Shown here: piece by piece, positions 1 to 9,634 of the stretch | Numbering within the stretch: position 1 is the first letter of the stretch | Layout of the letters: every line of letters starts with the position of its first letter | DNA from: an uncultured bacterium | GTDB lineage: Bacteria; Spirochaetota; Leptospiria; Leptospirales; Leptonemataceae | Direction of reading: 5' to 3' | DNA length: 64,000 nucleotides | NCBI GenBank assembly: GCA_937928085.1 | Contig: CALFVU010000013.1 | Span: forward strand, 28,849-92,848 | The notes under the pieces: generated by a model | Told to the model about the DNA's origin: nothing | Database searches by the model: none | What the model saw: only the letters and a program-made list of their open reading frames with translations | Program-made: the position numbers and the translations under genes

Positions 1-938
1 CTGATTTTAAAAATTTCACTTTTTGTGATGGTTTCTATATCGGAAGTAAATGGAACTTTTAATTTGCAATCTTCAGTGGTAAGGATACCTATTTTGATTC
101 CCAGTCCAAAATCTTTCGATAAATTTATAATATTATTTATAATATTTTTTAGTAAAATAAGTCTATTTTTCATTGTATATGAGTTATCTATAGCGAATAA
201 CAAATTAGGTGAATCAAAATTATGTTTAAGTTCAAAATCATCTCTATGGGGTTTAATATTCAAAGTTTTAGGTATTATATTGGTTACAGATAATAGATGT
301 TGAATGTTGAATTCATTTTTATAATAAAATTCTTCTGGAGTAGATAAAATAGTTAAAAATTTACTATCCGGAGTTTCAAAAAAAACAAAATGAATATAAA
401 AAATTAAATATTTTTTGTTTGAATTTTTCGTTTCTCTATGAGAATTAAAAACGAATAATGGTTCTACTTTTAGAATTTGAAAAATTTTATTTTGTAATTC
501 AAGTAAAGAAAAAGATTTGATTAACACTACTTTAAGAAAAACTTCTTCTTTGTAATAATAATGGTTTATGATTTCTATACATTGATTCCATTTTTTTTCC
601 AAACAACCTACGTTTTTTAATGAGGGTTGGATTTTTGTTGTTTTTTTTAGAATCAAATGAAATCCATTTTTAGCTATGATTTCTGAATTTGCAAATCGAG
701 AAACCAATTCTTGTGTTAATTTTGATAAATTTTGATTGTTTTGTAATTTTTTAAAACTGATAACACTTTCGTCATTAATAAATGTAAAAAAAGAAGAACT
801 TATTTTTAGAGTAGAAATGAATTCTAAACGTTTTGGAATATATAGATCAAAATTTAAAAGATTATAGACAGTATAAGATTCTGCTAATAGGTTAAGTGGA
901 ATCCATAAATAGAGAAATATTTTTTTCACAATTAACAT
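1..938 (-). CDS. Von Willebrand factor A domain protein, partial (C-terminus beyond window)
   Basis: An open frame runs from ATG at 938 down through base 1 without a stop, so at least 312 residues are present and the C-terminus lies outside the window. The N-terminus is a hydrophobic segment ending near LLAES, which looks like a signal peptide without a clear lipobox. Around residues 247-256 the protein reads LLFAIDNSYTM, a metal-ion-dependent adhesion site (DxSxT) of a VWA domain, followed by a helix and IGILTTEDCKL. The same arrangement occurs in the next gene, so the two are probably paralogues. About 240 residues precede the VWA domain and I do not recognise them. No good ribosome binding site precedes the ATG. 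The role is probably a secreted or periplasmic binding protein. Confidence 0.75.
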   Translation of the reverse strand, partial: MLIVKKIFLYLWIPLNLLAESYTVYNLLNFDLYIPKRLEFISTLKISSSFFTFINDESVISFKKLQNNQNLSKLTQELVSRFANSEIIAKNGFHLILKKTTKIQPSLKNVGCLEKKWNQCIEIINHYYYKEEVFLKVVLIKSFSLLELQNKIFQILKVEPLFVFNSHRETKNSNKKYLIFYIHFVFFETPDSKFLTILSTPEEFYYKNEFNIQHLLSVTNIIPKTLNIKPHRDDFELKHNFDSPNLLFAIDNSYTMKNRLILLKNIINNIINLSKDFGLGIKIGILTTEDCKLKVPFTSDIETITKSEIFKI

Positions 939-970
939 TTGATTTGATTTTTTATATAAATCAAGACTAA

Positions 971-996
971 AAATTGCTCCCCTTTATTTGGGGAGC
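971..996 (-). terminator. Rho-independent terminator of the 1047-2756 gene
   Basis: A perfect 7-bp GC-rich stem (GCTCCCC at 976-982, GGGGAGC at 990-996) with a 7-base loop. On the minus strand it is followed by AATTTTTAG. It lies about 50 bases after the stop of the upstream VWA gene and before the start of the second one, so it should end or attenuate read-through between the two. Confidence 0.65.
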
Positions 997-1046
997 CAAA
1001 GTGAGGCTATTTTTTTCATTATTCGGAGGCGAAAAATGAAAAAGAA

Positions 1047-2756
1047 TTAATTCTGATATGATTGATAAGCAATTTGAATTAACGAACCAACAGATGGGAT
1101 TCTTCCCGTAAAAACAATTTTATTTTCTGAAGATATATATTTATAACCTGTTTGACCATTAGTTGGAGTAGATGTTCTTACGATTTCAGTTCCATTAATG
1201 TAGACTCTTATTGTAGAGGAGATAGGAATCCTTGAAAGGGCATAAGAAGAAGCTTGAGCTGCGACTTGATCCGCAAGTTGTTGTAAAAAAGCTCCGTAGT
1301 TTTCTCCGCAAATACTGGAAACAGCACCACCTGTCTCAACTGCTAAAGTTTGAGGATTTAAAGCTGCTATAGAAAAGACGCTTTGATCAAAATTATAATA
1401 AACGTTAGCATTTCCGTTTACTCCAACACAAGAGCCGTATTGACCAGAGGAGTCTAATGGCATAATAGAGTAGAATGTAATTTGTTTGTCTTTAAAAATA
1501 TTATCATTGTAATCGAATTTTGGTTGGTTTGTATGTTGACTATCGTCCCATTTTGTATATGCATCACTTTCATCTGTAATGCAAATAACTGCTAATTTAG
1601 AGTTATTTTGAGGATAACTACTTATAGATCCTAAGTTTCCTTTTCCATTTGTTAAGATAGCACCCTGACGATTTGGAGAAGAAGTAGATAATGCTTTTTC
1701 TGCATAATAAATGCAACTTTCTCTACCAGAACCATTTATACCTGCGTTAATATCATTTTCAAATTGACTTCTGTTATTGGTAAAGCCAATTCCACGTAAG
1801 TTAGAATTATCTGTTGTAATTGTACCTATCTGAAAATCTACACCTAAAGTATTAAGTCTATCAAAGAACAGTAAAGAATTATGGATCACTGCTTGCTGTT
1901 CTTCACTCATAGAACCAGAATTATCCACAACGAATAGAAAATCTGCTTTTGGAGGTTCATCAGCATATAAAGTGTCTATAAAATTTTCTGGATTTTGAGA
2001 CGGACCCACATTCGTTCCATCGGTTAAACTTCCCAATTCGTCTTCTACATTAGAGTAATTTGAAACTGTAGTTACTCCTACAAGAATTACCGCATTGTGA
2101 TTCGTATCTTGCGTTGCTTGTATTATTACTCTAAATTGAGTATCTAAATTCGCACCATTAGGATCTTCTGGAAAATTGGATACGTTACCACTTCCATCCA
2201 CTGTACCTATCAAAGCAATTAAATCGTTTCTTACGTTATTTGCTGTGCTTTCATTCTTTAAAGTTAGTTGTAAATGGACTAATTCTGTTGGAAGAATTGC
2301 ATTTGTCAATGGTTGTCTGCTAATCAAACTATATCCATTCGTTGCAATTTGTGACCAATTAGAGATACTCAATAAAATTCTGTCTAATAAACAAGAAACA
2401 TTGGCACAACTAGGAACTACTGAACCAAAAGCATTTGTATTTGCATCCGGACCTGCTAAAACAACTCCTTCGAAAGCACCACTTGGGTTTGTTTGTAAGC
2501 TAAAATTTGTATTATCAAATGTGATCGTTAAGCCTGAGTTTCCTGCATTGGTAGAGCTTGAATTTGTATTTTCAGAGTTATTAGTGTTTTGGTTTGAATT
2601 TTCAGAAATAAAGGGTACGGTGGTCGTGTAAGAACTATTATTAGAGATTGAATTTTGCTCTGCTAAATCACTAAAGAGCCATAATAACGGAGTTTTTTTC
2701 TTTCCACATGCACTTACAACTACTAAAGCAACAATTAAAAGAAGTATTTTCTTCAC
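1047..2756 (-). CDS. VWA-domain lipoprotein
   Basis: 569 residues. The start has a strong AGGAGG site just upstream. The signal peptide ends in VVSAC, so a lipidated Cys17 is likely. A low-complexity Asn/Ser/Thr-rich linker (about residues 35-75) tethers the rest. A VWA domain starts near residue 270, with the MIDAS motif DNSGSM at 278-283 and ITDESD near 394-399. Several cysteines (about 348, 392, 443, 483) could form disulfides outside the cytoplasm. The last 60 residues look like a separate beta-rich segment. VWA domains bind protein ligands through a metal ion, so this is probably a surface or periplasmic binding protein; the ligand is unknown. It diverges from the sigma factor gene at 2992, and its neighbour at 1-938 is a probable paralogue. 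Confidence 0.8.
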   Translation of the reverse strand: MKKILLLIVALVVVSACGKKKTPLLWLFSDLAEQNSISNNSSYTTTVPFISENSNQNTNNSENTNSSSTNAGNSGLTITFDNTNFSLQTNPSGAFEGVVLAGPDANTNAFGSVVPSCANVSCLLDRILLSISNWSQIATNGYSLISRQPLTNAILPTELVHLQLTLKNESTANNVRNDLIALIGTVDGSGNVSNFPEDPNGANLDTQFRVIIQATQDTNHNAVILVGVTTVSNYSNVEDELGSLTDGTNVGPSQNPENFIDTLYADEPPKADFLFVVDNSGSMSEEQQAVIHNSLLFFDRLNTLGVDFQIGTITTDNSNLRGIGFTNNRSQFENDINAGINGSGRESCIYYAEKALSTSSPNRQGAILTNGKGNLGSISSYPQNNSKLAVICITDESDAYTKWDDSQHTNQPKFDYNDNIFKDKQITFYSIMPLDSSGQYGSCVGVNGNANVYYNFDQSVFSIAALNPQTLAVETGGAVSSICGENYGAFLQQLADQVAAQASSYALSRIPISSTIRVYINGTEIVRTSTPTNGQTGYKYISSENKIVFTGRIPSVGSLIQIAYQSYQN

Positions 2757-2919
2757 AACTTCCTCCTTTTTATAGATTGTTTTTTAAAATATGACGTAAA
2801 AAATGATATTTCCTTAAAAAAAATAGTTTATATGGGAATTTCAAACATTCTTTTGGTTGGTAATTTTAATAAAAAAAGAAAAGCTAATTTAATTTTAATT
2901 AAAAAATTCTACAGTTTTA

Positions 2920-2947
2920 TTGACAAGTTTTTTTTTTGATTTAAGAT
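2920..2947 (+). promoter_or_regulatory. Candidate sigma-70 promoter for the ECF sigma operon
   Basis: TTGACA at 2920-2925, a 16-base spacer made largely of T, then TAAGAT at 2942-2947. It lies 45 bases before the sigma factor start. The match is by consensus only. An ECF gene might also carry its own autoregulated promoter, which I cannot identify. Confidence 0.45.
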
Positions 2948-2991
2948 TTATACCGTTATCTTTATACATGATATGAACATTTTGATATTTT

Positions 2992-3549
2992 ATGAATCAT
3001 AATAAAGAAGAAAAGTTAAGAGATTTATTGATTCAATCTATAGAAGGCAACCAGGATTCGTATAAAATTTTTTTAACCGAATTAATTCCAATTTTAAGAT
3101 CATTTTTTCAAAAAAAAATTCAAAATTCAAATGATGTAGATGATGTAATTCAAGAAACATTAATTTCTATTCATAGAGCTTTGCATACATACGATAAACG
3201 TATAGCGATTTCTAAATGGATTTATACTATTGCTCACCGTCGATATGTAGATTTTATTAGAAAATATTCAAAAACACAAAAAAACAAAGTTGAACTAGAA
3301 ACAATAATTGAGTTTCCAGCGAATAAAGAAATAGAATTAATTGAGCAATATGAACAAAGCGACCGCATTAAAAGTGTTTTAAATCTACTTAACGAAAAAG
3401 AACAAAAGATTTTTAAAATGTTAAAAGTAGAAAAATTTTCTATAAAAGAAGCTTCGAAGATATTAAATCTTTCTGAAGGAGCTTTGAAAGTAGCAATTCA
3501 TAGAATTTATAAGAAAATTAAAAATTTGATTCAACAAAAGGAACTTTAA
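2992..3549 (+). CDS. RNA polymerase sigma factor, ECF type
   Basis: 185 residues, the usual ECF length. Region 2 spans about residues 25-95, with DDVIQETLISIHRALHTYD and then KWIYTIAHRRYVDFIRK, the conserved core- and -10-binding helices. Region 4 covers about residues 120-180, with LNEKEQKIFKML, FSIKEASKIL and the recognition helix SEGALKVAIHRIYKKIK. There is no sigma-70 region 1 or 3. The next gene, 7 bases downstream, encodes an NrsF-like membrane protein, so this is a sigma/anti-sigma pair responding to an envelope or periplasmic signal. The start has no clear Shine-Dalgarno sequence. Confidence 0.88.
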   Translation: MNHNKEEKLRDLLIQSIEGNQDSYKIFLTELIPILRSFFQKKIQNSNDVDDVIQETLISIHRALHTYDKRIAISKWIYTIAHRRYVDFIRKYSKTQKNKVELETIIEFPANKEIELIEQYEQSDRIKSVLNLLNEKEQKIFKMLKVEKFSIKEASKILNLSEGALKVAIHRIYKKIKNLIQQKEL

Positions 3550-3556
3550 TAAAAAA

Positions 3557-4189
3557 ATGAACAAAATTCATTTATTGATTGAACAGCTGTCAAAAGAATT
3601 AAAACCTGTAAAAACAAAAAGTTGGAAAATACCCTGTTTTGTATGGTGTTTTTTGTTTGTTATATTACTGATAGGAAATTATTTTTTTTCTTTATTTTTA
3701 GGGATTGGAAAAAAAGACATTTTTGAATTATTATCTTCTTATGTATTTTTATTAGGTATTATGACCTTTATAAGTAGTTTTTTATATGTGATGTTTTTAT
3801 CTCTGCCTGGAAGAAATTATCATATTTGGAAAAAAATTTCGTTTTTTGTTTTTTCTTTATGGAGTATATCAATCGTAATTGATTTATTGAATAATCAACG
3901 ATTTGATTTAGAATTTTTTGATGTTTTTCTTTGTAATATTAGCACGATAATTTTATCAGTTATTTTAGTTTTTTTGGTCGTATATTTTGCTAAAAAAAGA
4001 TTTGTTTTAGATTGGGATTCTGTAATCATAGGTAGTATTTTAACTTCCTCAGTTAGCTCTACTCTTTGTTTGAGTTTTATGTGTCAAGATGATACTGTTT
4101 CTCATACTTTTTTTGGGCATTATTTGCCAGTAATAATGTTATATGTTATTGTGCGAATTGGTATTTTTATAAAAAATAAATATTTTTAA
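3557..4189 (+). CDS. Membrane anti-sigma factor, NrsF/DUF1109-like
   Basis: 210 residues with about six membrane segments. The N-terminus has ELKPVK, matching the short L-x-PV motif at the cytoplasmic start of NrsF (DUF1109) proteins. Near residues 170-190 it has LCLSFMCQDDTVSHTFFGH, which fits the conserved Cys-Asp-His-His pattern of that family. In Caulobacter and other proteobacteria NrsF holds its cognate ECF sigma factor at the membrane and releases it under metal or oxidative stress. The gene follows the sigma factor by 7 bases and is surely co-transcribed. Its last 23 bases overlap the convergent gene at 4167-5714. The family call rests on motif and context. Confidence 0.65.
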   Translation: MNKIHLLIEQLSKELKPVKTKSWKIPCFVWCFLFVILLIGNYFFSLFLGIGKKDIFELLSSYVFLLGIMTFISSFLYVMFLSLPGRNYHIWKKISFFVFSLWSISIVIDLLNNQRFDLEFFDVFLCNISTIILSVILVFLVVYFAKKRFVLDWDSVIIGSILTSSVSSTLCLSFMCQDDTVSHTFFGHYLPVIMLYVIVRIGIFIKNKYF

Positions 4190-5714
4190 ACTCTTCTTCT
4201 AAAGAAATGCAAAGATTTTCGAATTCTTTTTCTTTACCCAATAAATTATAATATTTTAAAACTTTATATTCTATAAAATCATAGGAGAAATTTTTATTTT
4301 GAATTTCGTAAATACATTTTGCCAAATAAACGGGATAAACAATGTCGATTTTATCTATGCTTATTTGTAGTGGTTTATGCTGATAACGAATTCCATAAGT
4401 TACATCTTCTGGAAACTTCCAAATTTCTGCCAAAATAGCTCCTATTTCGGGGTAGCTAATTCCAATTTCTAACTCTTCAATTATGGATTGATTAAAACTG
4501 ACCTTATTTTTCGAAAGTAACAAGATTTTTTGAATTTCTTTTGCATCTAGACTATGTAATACTAATTTCCCTATTAAATTCAAAATACCAATTATAAAAT
4601 TTGTTTCTTTTAAAGAATCAATTTTTTGTAATTTTCTCGCATAAAATGCAATACGATTACTATCTAGCCATATTTTTTCAAAGTAGGATTTATTGGTGAT
4701 TTTAGAAAATGTATTTTTGACTGCATAAATCATCAACAAATGCTTAAGTTGCTTTAATCCTATGAGATTGATCGAAAGTCTAAGATTCGGAGCTTTATTT
4801 CTGGTTATATACCCTGCAGAAGATGCTAATTTTAGAATCTGAGAAACTAAAGCTGGATCTTTGATAATCTTCTCGATTATATAATCAGTATCCACATTTC
4901 CATTGTCACATTTTTCTATTAATTCTTGAATATGTTGAGGAAAAGAAGGTAAAGAATCTATTTTTTTGTTAATAAGCTCTCTTAAATAACTTTCGATCTT
5001 TGGTTTATTTAATTTTAATGGAATTTTAATTGTCGTTATAGTAGAATCTTGATTCAATTTAATAGAAAAGTTTTCTTTTGAAATACCACAATTTTCTAAT
5101 AACGACATTGTCATCAATAAACCTAGTCCTCCTCCTTCAGTGGAATCAATTTCTTGATAAAAATTCATTTGATGAATATCAATAGCTAATCGACTTTCTA
5201 TTCTTTCTTTTTCGAAAATATTTGTTTTTACATTATTTTTAAATAAAAACATGATATGATTTTCATCGATTGATATTTCAAACAAAAATAAAAAGTTGTA
5301 TTTGATAAAATCGTATTGTATAGAATTCCAATTTTCTAAAATGGATTCTTTAAAAACAGGAATGTTATTTGTATAATCATAATAATTATTGATATCTAAA
5401 TTTTTTTCTATAAAAAAGATTCTTTTTGCAATAGCTTTCATGAAATTCGATATTTGCTCAATAACAATAACGTATACAGTTTCAGTTAAAAAAGAAAGAT
5501 CCAATTCAGAAAAAAGTCTATGTAATATTGCGTGTAGATAGTTTAAAAAAGTATCATGATTTGATTGGAAAGTATATGTTAGTTTTTTTTTTGTAATTAA
5601 ACTATTTACGATTTCGTTTATTTTTTTTTGATCAGTATCTTCTGGGTTAGAGTGTTTTATAGATTGAGTATTTTGAATCACAATTTTATTTTGTTTTGTA
5701 AAATTTAGAGTCAA
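4167..5714 (-). CDS. HDOD signalling protein with N-terminal histidine-kinase-like ATPase module
   Basis: 515 residues in two modules. Residues about 70-240 look like a degenerate GHKL-type ATPase: a helix with EQISNFMKAIAKR at the N-box position and EGGGLGLLM at the G-box. This front module, with its LDINN stretch, is one I associate with spirochaetes. Residues about 250-460 are an HDOD domain, beginning LPSFPQHIQELIEKC and containing DPALVSQILKLAS. No HD-GYP catalytic residues are present. HDOD proteins act as non-catalytic scaffolds in signalling. A role in motility or second-messenger signalling is a guess. The 3' end overlaps the anti-sigma gene by 23 bases, tail to tail. Confidence 0.75.
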   Translation of the reverse strand: MTLNFTKQNKIVIQNTQSIKHSNPEDTDQKKINEIVNSLITKKKLTYTFQSNHDTFLNYLHAILHRLFSELDLSFLTETVYVIVIEQISNFMKAIAKRIFFIEKNLDINNYYDYTNNIPVFKESILENWNSIQYDFIKYNFLFLFEISIDENHIMFLFKNNVKTNIFEKERIESRLAIDIHQMNFYQEIDSTEGGGLGLLMTMSLLENCGISKENFSIKLNQDSTITTIKIPLKLNKPKIESYLRELINKKIDSLPSFPQHIQELIEKCDNGNVDTDYIIEKIIKDPALVSQILKLASSAGYITRNKAPNLRLSINLIGLKQLKHLLMIYAVKNTFSKITNKSYFEKIWLDSNRIAFYARKLQKIDSLKETNFIIGILNLIGKLVLHSLDAKEIQKILLLSKNKVSFNQSIIEELEIGISYPEIGAILAEIWKFPEDVTYGIRYQHKPLQISIDKIDIVYPVYLAKCIYEIQNKNFSYDFIEYKVLKYYNLLGKEKEFENLCISLEEEFKNIYFL

Positions 5715-5812
5715 CTCAAAAAATTGTAAATTTTTAAAAAAGTTTTATAATAATCATAAAATTTATATTTTTATAAAATTGACTGTTTATCAAAAAGATT
5801 CATATTATAAAT

Positions 5813-6424
5813 ATGTACGAAAAAATATTTGCATATATTTATGATCCTGTAATGAACGGATTAGAAGAAAAGTTTTTGAAAGAAAAAAGAAAAATTTTAT
5901 TAAAAGATATACAATCTCCTATTTTAGAAATTGGTTCTGGAACAGGCGCTAATTTGAGTTTTTATCCAAAGAATTCGAAATTATATCTAATAGAAAAATC
6001 ACCATATATGATAAAAAAATTTAAAGAAAAAAATTCTATACAAAATTTTTCTCAAATCATAATTTTAGAAAAAAGAATCGATATGGATATAAATTTCAAT
6101 CAGTTTCCAAAATTTTCTTCAGTTGTTTCTACACTGGTTTTGTGTTCCGTAAAAGATTTAGAAAAAACTTTAAAAAATATATATCAATTATTAGACACGA
6201 ATGGTTGTTTTTACGTTTTGGAGCACATACAGTCTAAAAAGTTCATTTATAAAAATGTACAAAATATAATATCACCATTCTGGAAGTTATTAGGGGATGG
6301 ATGCCATATTAATCGAAAAACAGATCAAATTTTAAAAAAATATTTTTACCCCGTATATGAAGAATATTTTTTTTGGGGTATAGATTTTTATCTTGCGAAA
6401 CTCAAAAAACAACTTTATACATAA
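5813..6424 (+). CDS. Class I SAM-dependent methyltransferase
   Basis: 203 residues. The SAM-binding motif I reads ILEIGSGTGANLSFYP (about residues 42-57), followed by an acidic end of strand 2 (LYLIEKSPYMIKKF) and a motif IV/post-I region with STLVLCSVKDLEKTL. The overall pattern resembles the UbiE/METTL7-like group, including the HIQS segment after strand 5 and a C-terminal DGCHINRKTDQIL. The substrate cannot be told from the sequence; a lipid or quinone is possible. The gene stands alone, 42 bases before aroC, and has no strong ribosome binding site. Confidence 0.75.
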   Translation: MYEKIFAYIYDPVMNGLEEKFLKEKRKILLKDIQSPILEIGSGTGANLSFYPKNSKLYLIEKSPYMIKKFKEKNSIQNFSQIIILEKRIDMDINFNQFPKFSSVVSTLVLCSVKDLEKTLKNIYQLLDTNGCFYVLEHIQSKKFIYKNVQNIISPFWKLLGDGCHINRKTDQILKKYFYPVYEEYFFWGIDFYLAKLKKQLYT

Positions 6425-6466
6425 AGAGAAATTGACAAAAATCTCATTTAAAACTTGATGGAATAG

Positions 6467-7651
6467 ATGTCTTCTACCACAAATCATTTATTTAAGATCA
6501 CTACATTTGGAGAATCTCACGGTAAAGCAATTGGAGTAGTTATCGAGGGTTGTCCTGCAGGTCTTGAATTAGATTTTTCTTCTATACAAGCTCAACTAAA
6601 TCGAAGAAAACCGGGGCAAAGTTATTTAACGACTCAAAGAAAAGAAAAAGATGAGTTCGAAGTATTAAGTGGAATTTACGAAGGCAAAACTTTAGGAACT
6701 CCACTTTGTTTTGTGGTTTATAATGTTGATGTAAAATCAGAAGATTATTTAAAATGGGCAGATATTTATAGACCATCTCATGCAGATTATACGTATCATG
6801 CTAAATATGGTTATAGAACACCTGTTGGTGGTGGAAGAGCATCAGTAAGAGAAACCATCGGACGAGTCATTGCTGGTAGTGTTGCTGAACAGATTTTAAA
6901 AAATGATTTAAATATAGAAACTATTGCCTGGGTAGATTCTATCGGTACGATTGAGTCGAATACTTTTCAGAATCCTCCTAAGAGCAGAAACGAAGTAGAT
7001 CAATCTTTAGTTCGATGTCCGAATTTAGAAATTTCGGAATTGATGATCAAAGAGATTGAAAAAACAAAAAAAGAAGGAGATTCTTTAGGTGGTACTATTG
7101 GGGTAATTATTCGGAATGTCCCACCGGGTTTGGGAGAGCCAGTATTTGATAAATTAGATGCGGAGTTAGCAAAAGCTTGCCTTAGTATTCCTGCTTGTAA
7201 AGGCTTTGAATGTGGCAGTGGTTTTGCAGGAACTAAAATGAAAGGAAGTGAACATAATGATGAGTTTTATATTCCAGACCAAGAATTATTTTTTAATCAA
7301 ATTGAACAGAATAGACCTATCCAAAAAGTATATGGCATTAAAAACGTTCTGGATTTAAAAACAAAGACAAACTATTCTGGTGGAATACAAGGAGGCATAT
7401 CTAACGGAATGCCTATAATACTACGATTGGCTTTTAAACCTACTGCGACTATTCATAAAGTACAAAAAACTGTTACAGAAACCGGTATGCAGATAAATTT
7501 ACTAGCTGGAGGAAGGCATGATCCCTGCGTACTTCCTCGAGCTGTTCCTATTGTAGAATCCGTAGTGAATTTAGTATTGATTGATATGTATTATCGACAA
7601 AGAGCAATTTATCCCGAATGGTGGCAAAAATATGTTAAAAAAAATTTATAA
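6467..7651 (+). CDS. aroC: Chorismate synthase
   Basis: 394 residues, slightly longer than the usual 350-370. It makes chorismate from 5-enolpyruvylshikimate-3-phosphate with reduced FMN, the last shikimate step. Family signatures are clear: [15 protein letters not shown] near the N-terminus, [14 protein letters not shown] and [14 protein letters not shown] in the middle, and [17 protein letters not shown] near the C-terminus. The start gives an N-terminus directly before the conserved [12 protein letters not shown]. The last 20 bases overlap the start of the next gene, which suggests translational coupling. Confidence 0.96.
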   Translation: MSSTTNHLFKITTFGESHGKAIGVVIEGCPAGLELDFSSIQAQLNRRKPGQSYLTTQRKEKDEFEVLSGIYEGKTLGTPLCFVVYNVDVKSEDYLKWADIYRPSHADYTYHAKYGYRTPVGGGRASVRETIGRVIAGSVAEQILKNDLNIETIAWVDSIGTIESNTFQNPPKSRNEVDQSLVRCPNLEISELMIKEIEKTKKEGDSLGGTIGVIIRNVPPGLGEPVFDKLDAELAKACLSIPACKGFECGSGFAGTKMKGSEHNDEFYIPDQELFFNQIEQNRPIQKVYGIKNVLDLKTKTNYSGGIQGGISNGMPIILRLAFKPTATIHKVQKTVTETGMQINLLAGGRHDPCVLPRAVPIVESVVNLVLIDMYYRQRAIYPEWWQKYVKKNL

Positions 7652-8879
7652 AATCATTTATTTATTTTTATTTTTAAATTTTACTAACTGTAGTTTTAAG
7701 CAAAAAGATGCTTTATTAGAACCAAGACAATTTATAGAAGAACTAGAAAAAGTTATAACTCAATATTATTATTACGAGAATTCCATTTCTATCAATCATT
7801 ATTTAGAGGCTATAAAAATTCTTGAACCTGATATCAAAAATATTAGTACTCATAATGCAAAAGAATATTTTGTTGAATATCTTAGAAAATATACAAACAA
7901 ACCTACGAAAGAAAAAGAAATGATTTATAAAAAAGCTTGTTACTTTTTACTAAAGAACTTACAAGGTAGAAATCTTTTCTTACCTCCTTCGATAATTCAA
8001 TCTCAACAAGAAAAAGAAAATACTGCAGGAATTGGCATAATCTTATTCGAAGAAGCTATGGGCAAAATACTAATTATTGATGTTTTAGAAGGTTCACCAG
8101 CTTATATTGCAGAGATTAAACCAAATCAGTATTTACAAGCAATTGATGGTGTTTCTATAGATAATTTCTTTATAGAAGAAGTAGTTGCTAAAATCAAAGG
8201 CAAACCTAAAACATCAGTACAATTAACAATACAAGGAATTAATTTTACTTTGTATAGAAGTAATTTAAATATCATTCCTCTTAGAAAAACATTTTGGAAT
8301 ATTAACAATAAAAAAATTTTATATCTTCAGATTCGTTTCTTGACAAATGGTATAGAAGAATTACTTAAGCAAGAATTATTTAATGCATCCAGTATTGATT
8401 ATTTAATTTTAGATTTACGATATGTTTCTGCAGGAATAATCGAAGAAATTTTTAAAGTTTCTGATTTATTTTTACCTAAAGCAAAAGTTTTAAAAATTCA
8501 TATTAAAAGCGAAAAGCCAATTGAGTTCACTACATCTGAGAATATTTTTTATACAGGTAAAATAATTGTTTTGGTTCAAGAAAAATCTTCTCCTTTTGCA
8601 TTTGCATTAGCTAGAATATTAGAGAATTCAGAAAAGGTCACCATTATAGGACCGAATTTAAATGTACCAGTTTATATTGGAAATCAAATATTGATAGAGA
8701 AAAATAATCAAAACAATGGAGCATTTTATATAACTAGTGGTTTTGTTGAATTTTTTGAAAGTCAAAATAAAAAAAATAAAATCTATATGGAAACCTATGT
8801 TCCTAATTATCCTCCTGGAACTGAACCTAATCGAAATGATTTATTCCATAAAAAATTATTAGAACTTATTGAAAAATGA
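7632..8879 (+). CDS. S41 peptidase-like PDZ lipoprotein, probably not catalytic
   Basis: I place the start at 7632, which gives a signal peptide ending FTNC (lipobox-like), rather than at an upstream in-frame ATG that would hide it. The protein has about 415 residues. Residues about 130-215 form a PDZ domain (GIGIILFEE, then [20 protein letters not shown]). A C-terminal-processing-protease-like fold follows. The box that normally carries the nucleophile (SASASE) reads KSSPFAF here, and the later GKG[ST]VQ segment with the general-base Lys is missing, so proteolysis is unlikely. It may be a PDZ-binding scaffold in the envelope. It overlaps aroC by 20 bases and the next gene by 4. Confidence 0.7.
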   Translation: MLKKIYKIIYLFLFLNFTNCSFKQKDALLEPRQFIEELEKVITQYYYYENSISINHYLEAIKILEPDIKNISTHNAKEYFVEYLRKYTNKPTKEKEMIYKKACYFLLKNLQGRNLFLPPSIIQSQQEKENTAGIGIILFEEAMGKILIIDVLEGSPAYIAEIKPNQYLQAIDGVSIDNFFIEEVVAKIKGKPKTSVQLTIQGINFTLYRSNLNIIPLRKTFWNINNKKILYLQIRFLTNGIEELLKQELFNASSIDYLILDLRYVSAGIIEEIFKVSDLFLPKAKVLKIHIKSEKPIEFTTSENIFYTGKIIVLVQEKSSPFAFALARILENSEKVTIIGPNLNVPVYIGNQILIEKNNQNNGAFYITSGFVEFFESQNKKNKIYMETYVPNYPPGTEPNRNDLFHKKLLELIEK

Positions 8880-9634
8880 AATTAAATGATTTAAAAGATA
8901 AAGTAATTCTTATAACAGGTAGTGCAAAACGAATTGGAAGAGAGATTTCGGTATTTTTATCCCAATATTCTCCAAAATTGATTTTACACTATTATAAGTC
9001 CCATAAAGAAGTGTCGGAGCTTTTGAGTATTGTAAAACAATATAATCAAAATAGTTATAGTATTCAATGTGATTTTTCTGACAAAAATCAGGTAGAGCAA
9101 TTTATAAAAAAAATTCGTGAAGAAAAAATAGATATTTTAATCAATAATGCTTCTATTTTTCCAAAACATGATAAATGGGAATTATTCGATTCTTCTTTAG
9201 CAAATCAAATCTTTTATGTAAATGTGATTGTTCCTCTGCTGTTAATTAAAAATTGTTTTGATGCACCTCGTTCTGGAATTGTGATCAATTTTATTGATGC
9301 AAGTATAGAAAAATATTTTTCTGATCACTTTGTATATCGCTTAAGTAAAGTTTCTTTAAAACATGCAACAAAAATTTTAGCGAAAGAATTAGCTCCTTAT
9401 GTTAGAGTTAATGGAATATCTCCAGGAGCTATTCTGCCTCCCGCACAGCTAAATAAAGATAATATTATCGAAGAAGATCTTAATAAAAATGAATTTTATC
9501 AAAAAACATTGAATTCTATACCATTGAAAATTCATGGTGATCCTTTTTATATTATTCAAGGCATTCAATTTATTTTAGAAAATGATTTTTTAACAGGATG
9601 TGTGATTCCTATCGATGGCGGAGAGTTTTTATAA
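8876..9634 (+). CDS. Short-chain dehydrogenase, pteridine/dihydromonapterin reductase-like
   Basis: 252 residues with a Rossmann fold. The cofactor loop reads TGSAKRIGREI; basic residues after the second glycine favour NADPH and are typical of pteridine reductases and FolM. NNAS lies near residue 90, and the catalytic YxxxK is in YRLSKVSL. The C-terminus has GCVIPIDGGEF, usual for SDRs. It starts in a 4-base ATGA overlap with the gene upstream and is followed without a gap by folB, which supports a role in pterin or folate metabolism. The exact substrate is inferred. Confidence 0.7.
   Translation: MKLNDLKDKVILITGSAKRIGREISVFLSQYSPKLILHYYKSHKEVSELLSIVKQYNQNSYSIQCDFSDKNQVEQFIKKIREEKIDILINNASIFPKHDKWELFDSSLANQIFYVNVIVPLLLIKNCFDAPRSGIVINFIDASIEKYFSDHFVYRLSKVSLKHATKILAKELAPYVRVNGISPGAILPPAQLNKDNIIEEDLNKNEFYQKTLNSIPLKIHGDPFYIIQGIQFILENDFLTGCVIPIDGGEFL

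Noticed and set aside
25..303. Plus-strand open frame of 92 codons
   Set aside because: It lies on the opposite strand of the partial VWA gene (1-938), which has a clear domain; no motif or ribosome site supports the plus-strand frame.
2176..2631. 151-codon plus-strand frame
   Set aside because: Antisense of the VWA lipoprotein; no recognisable features.
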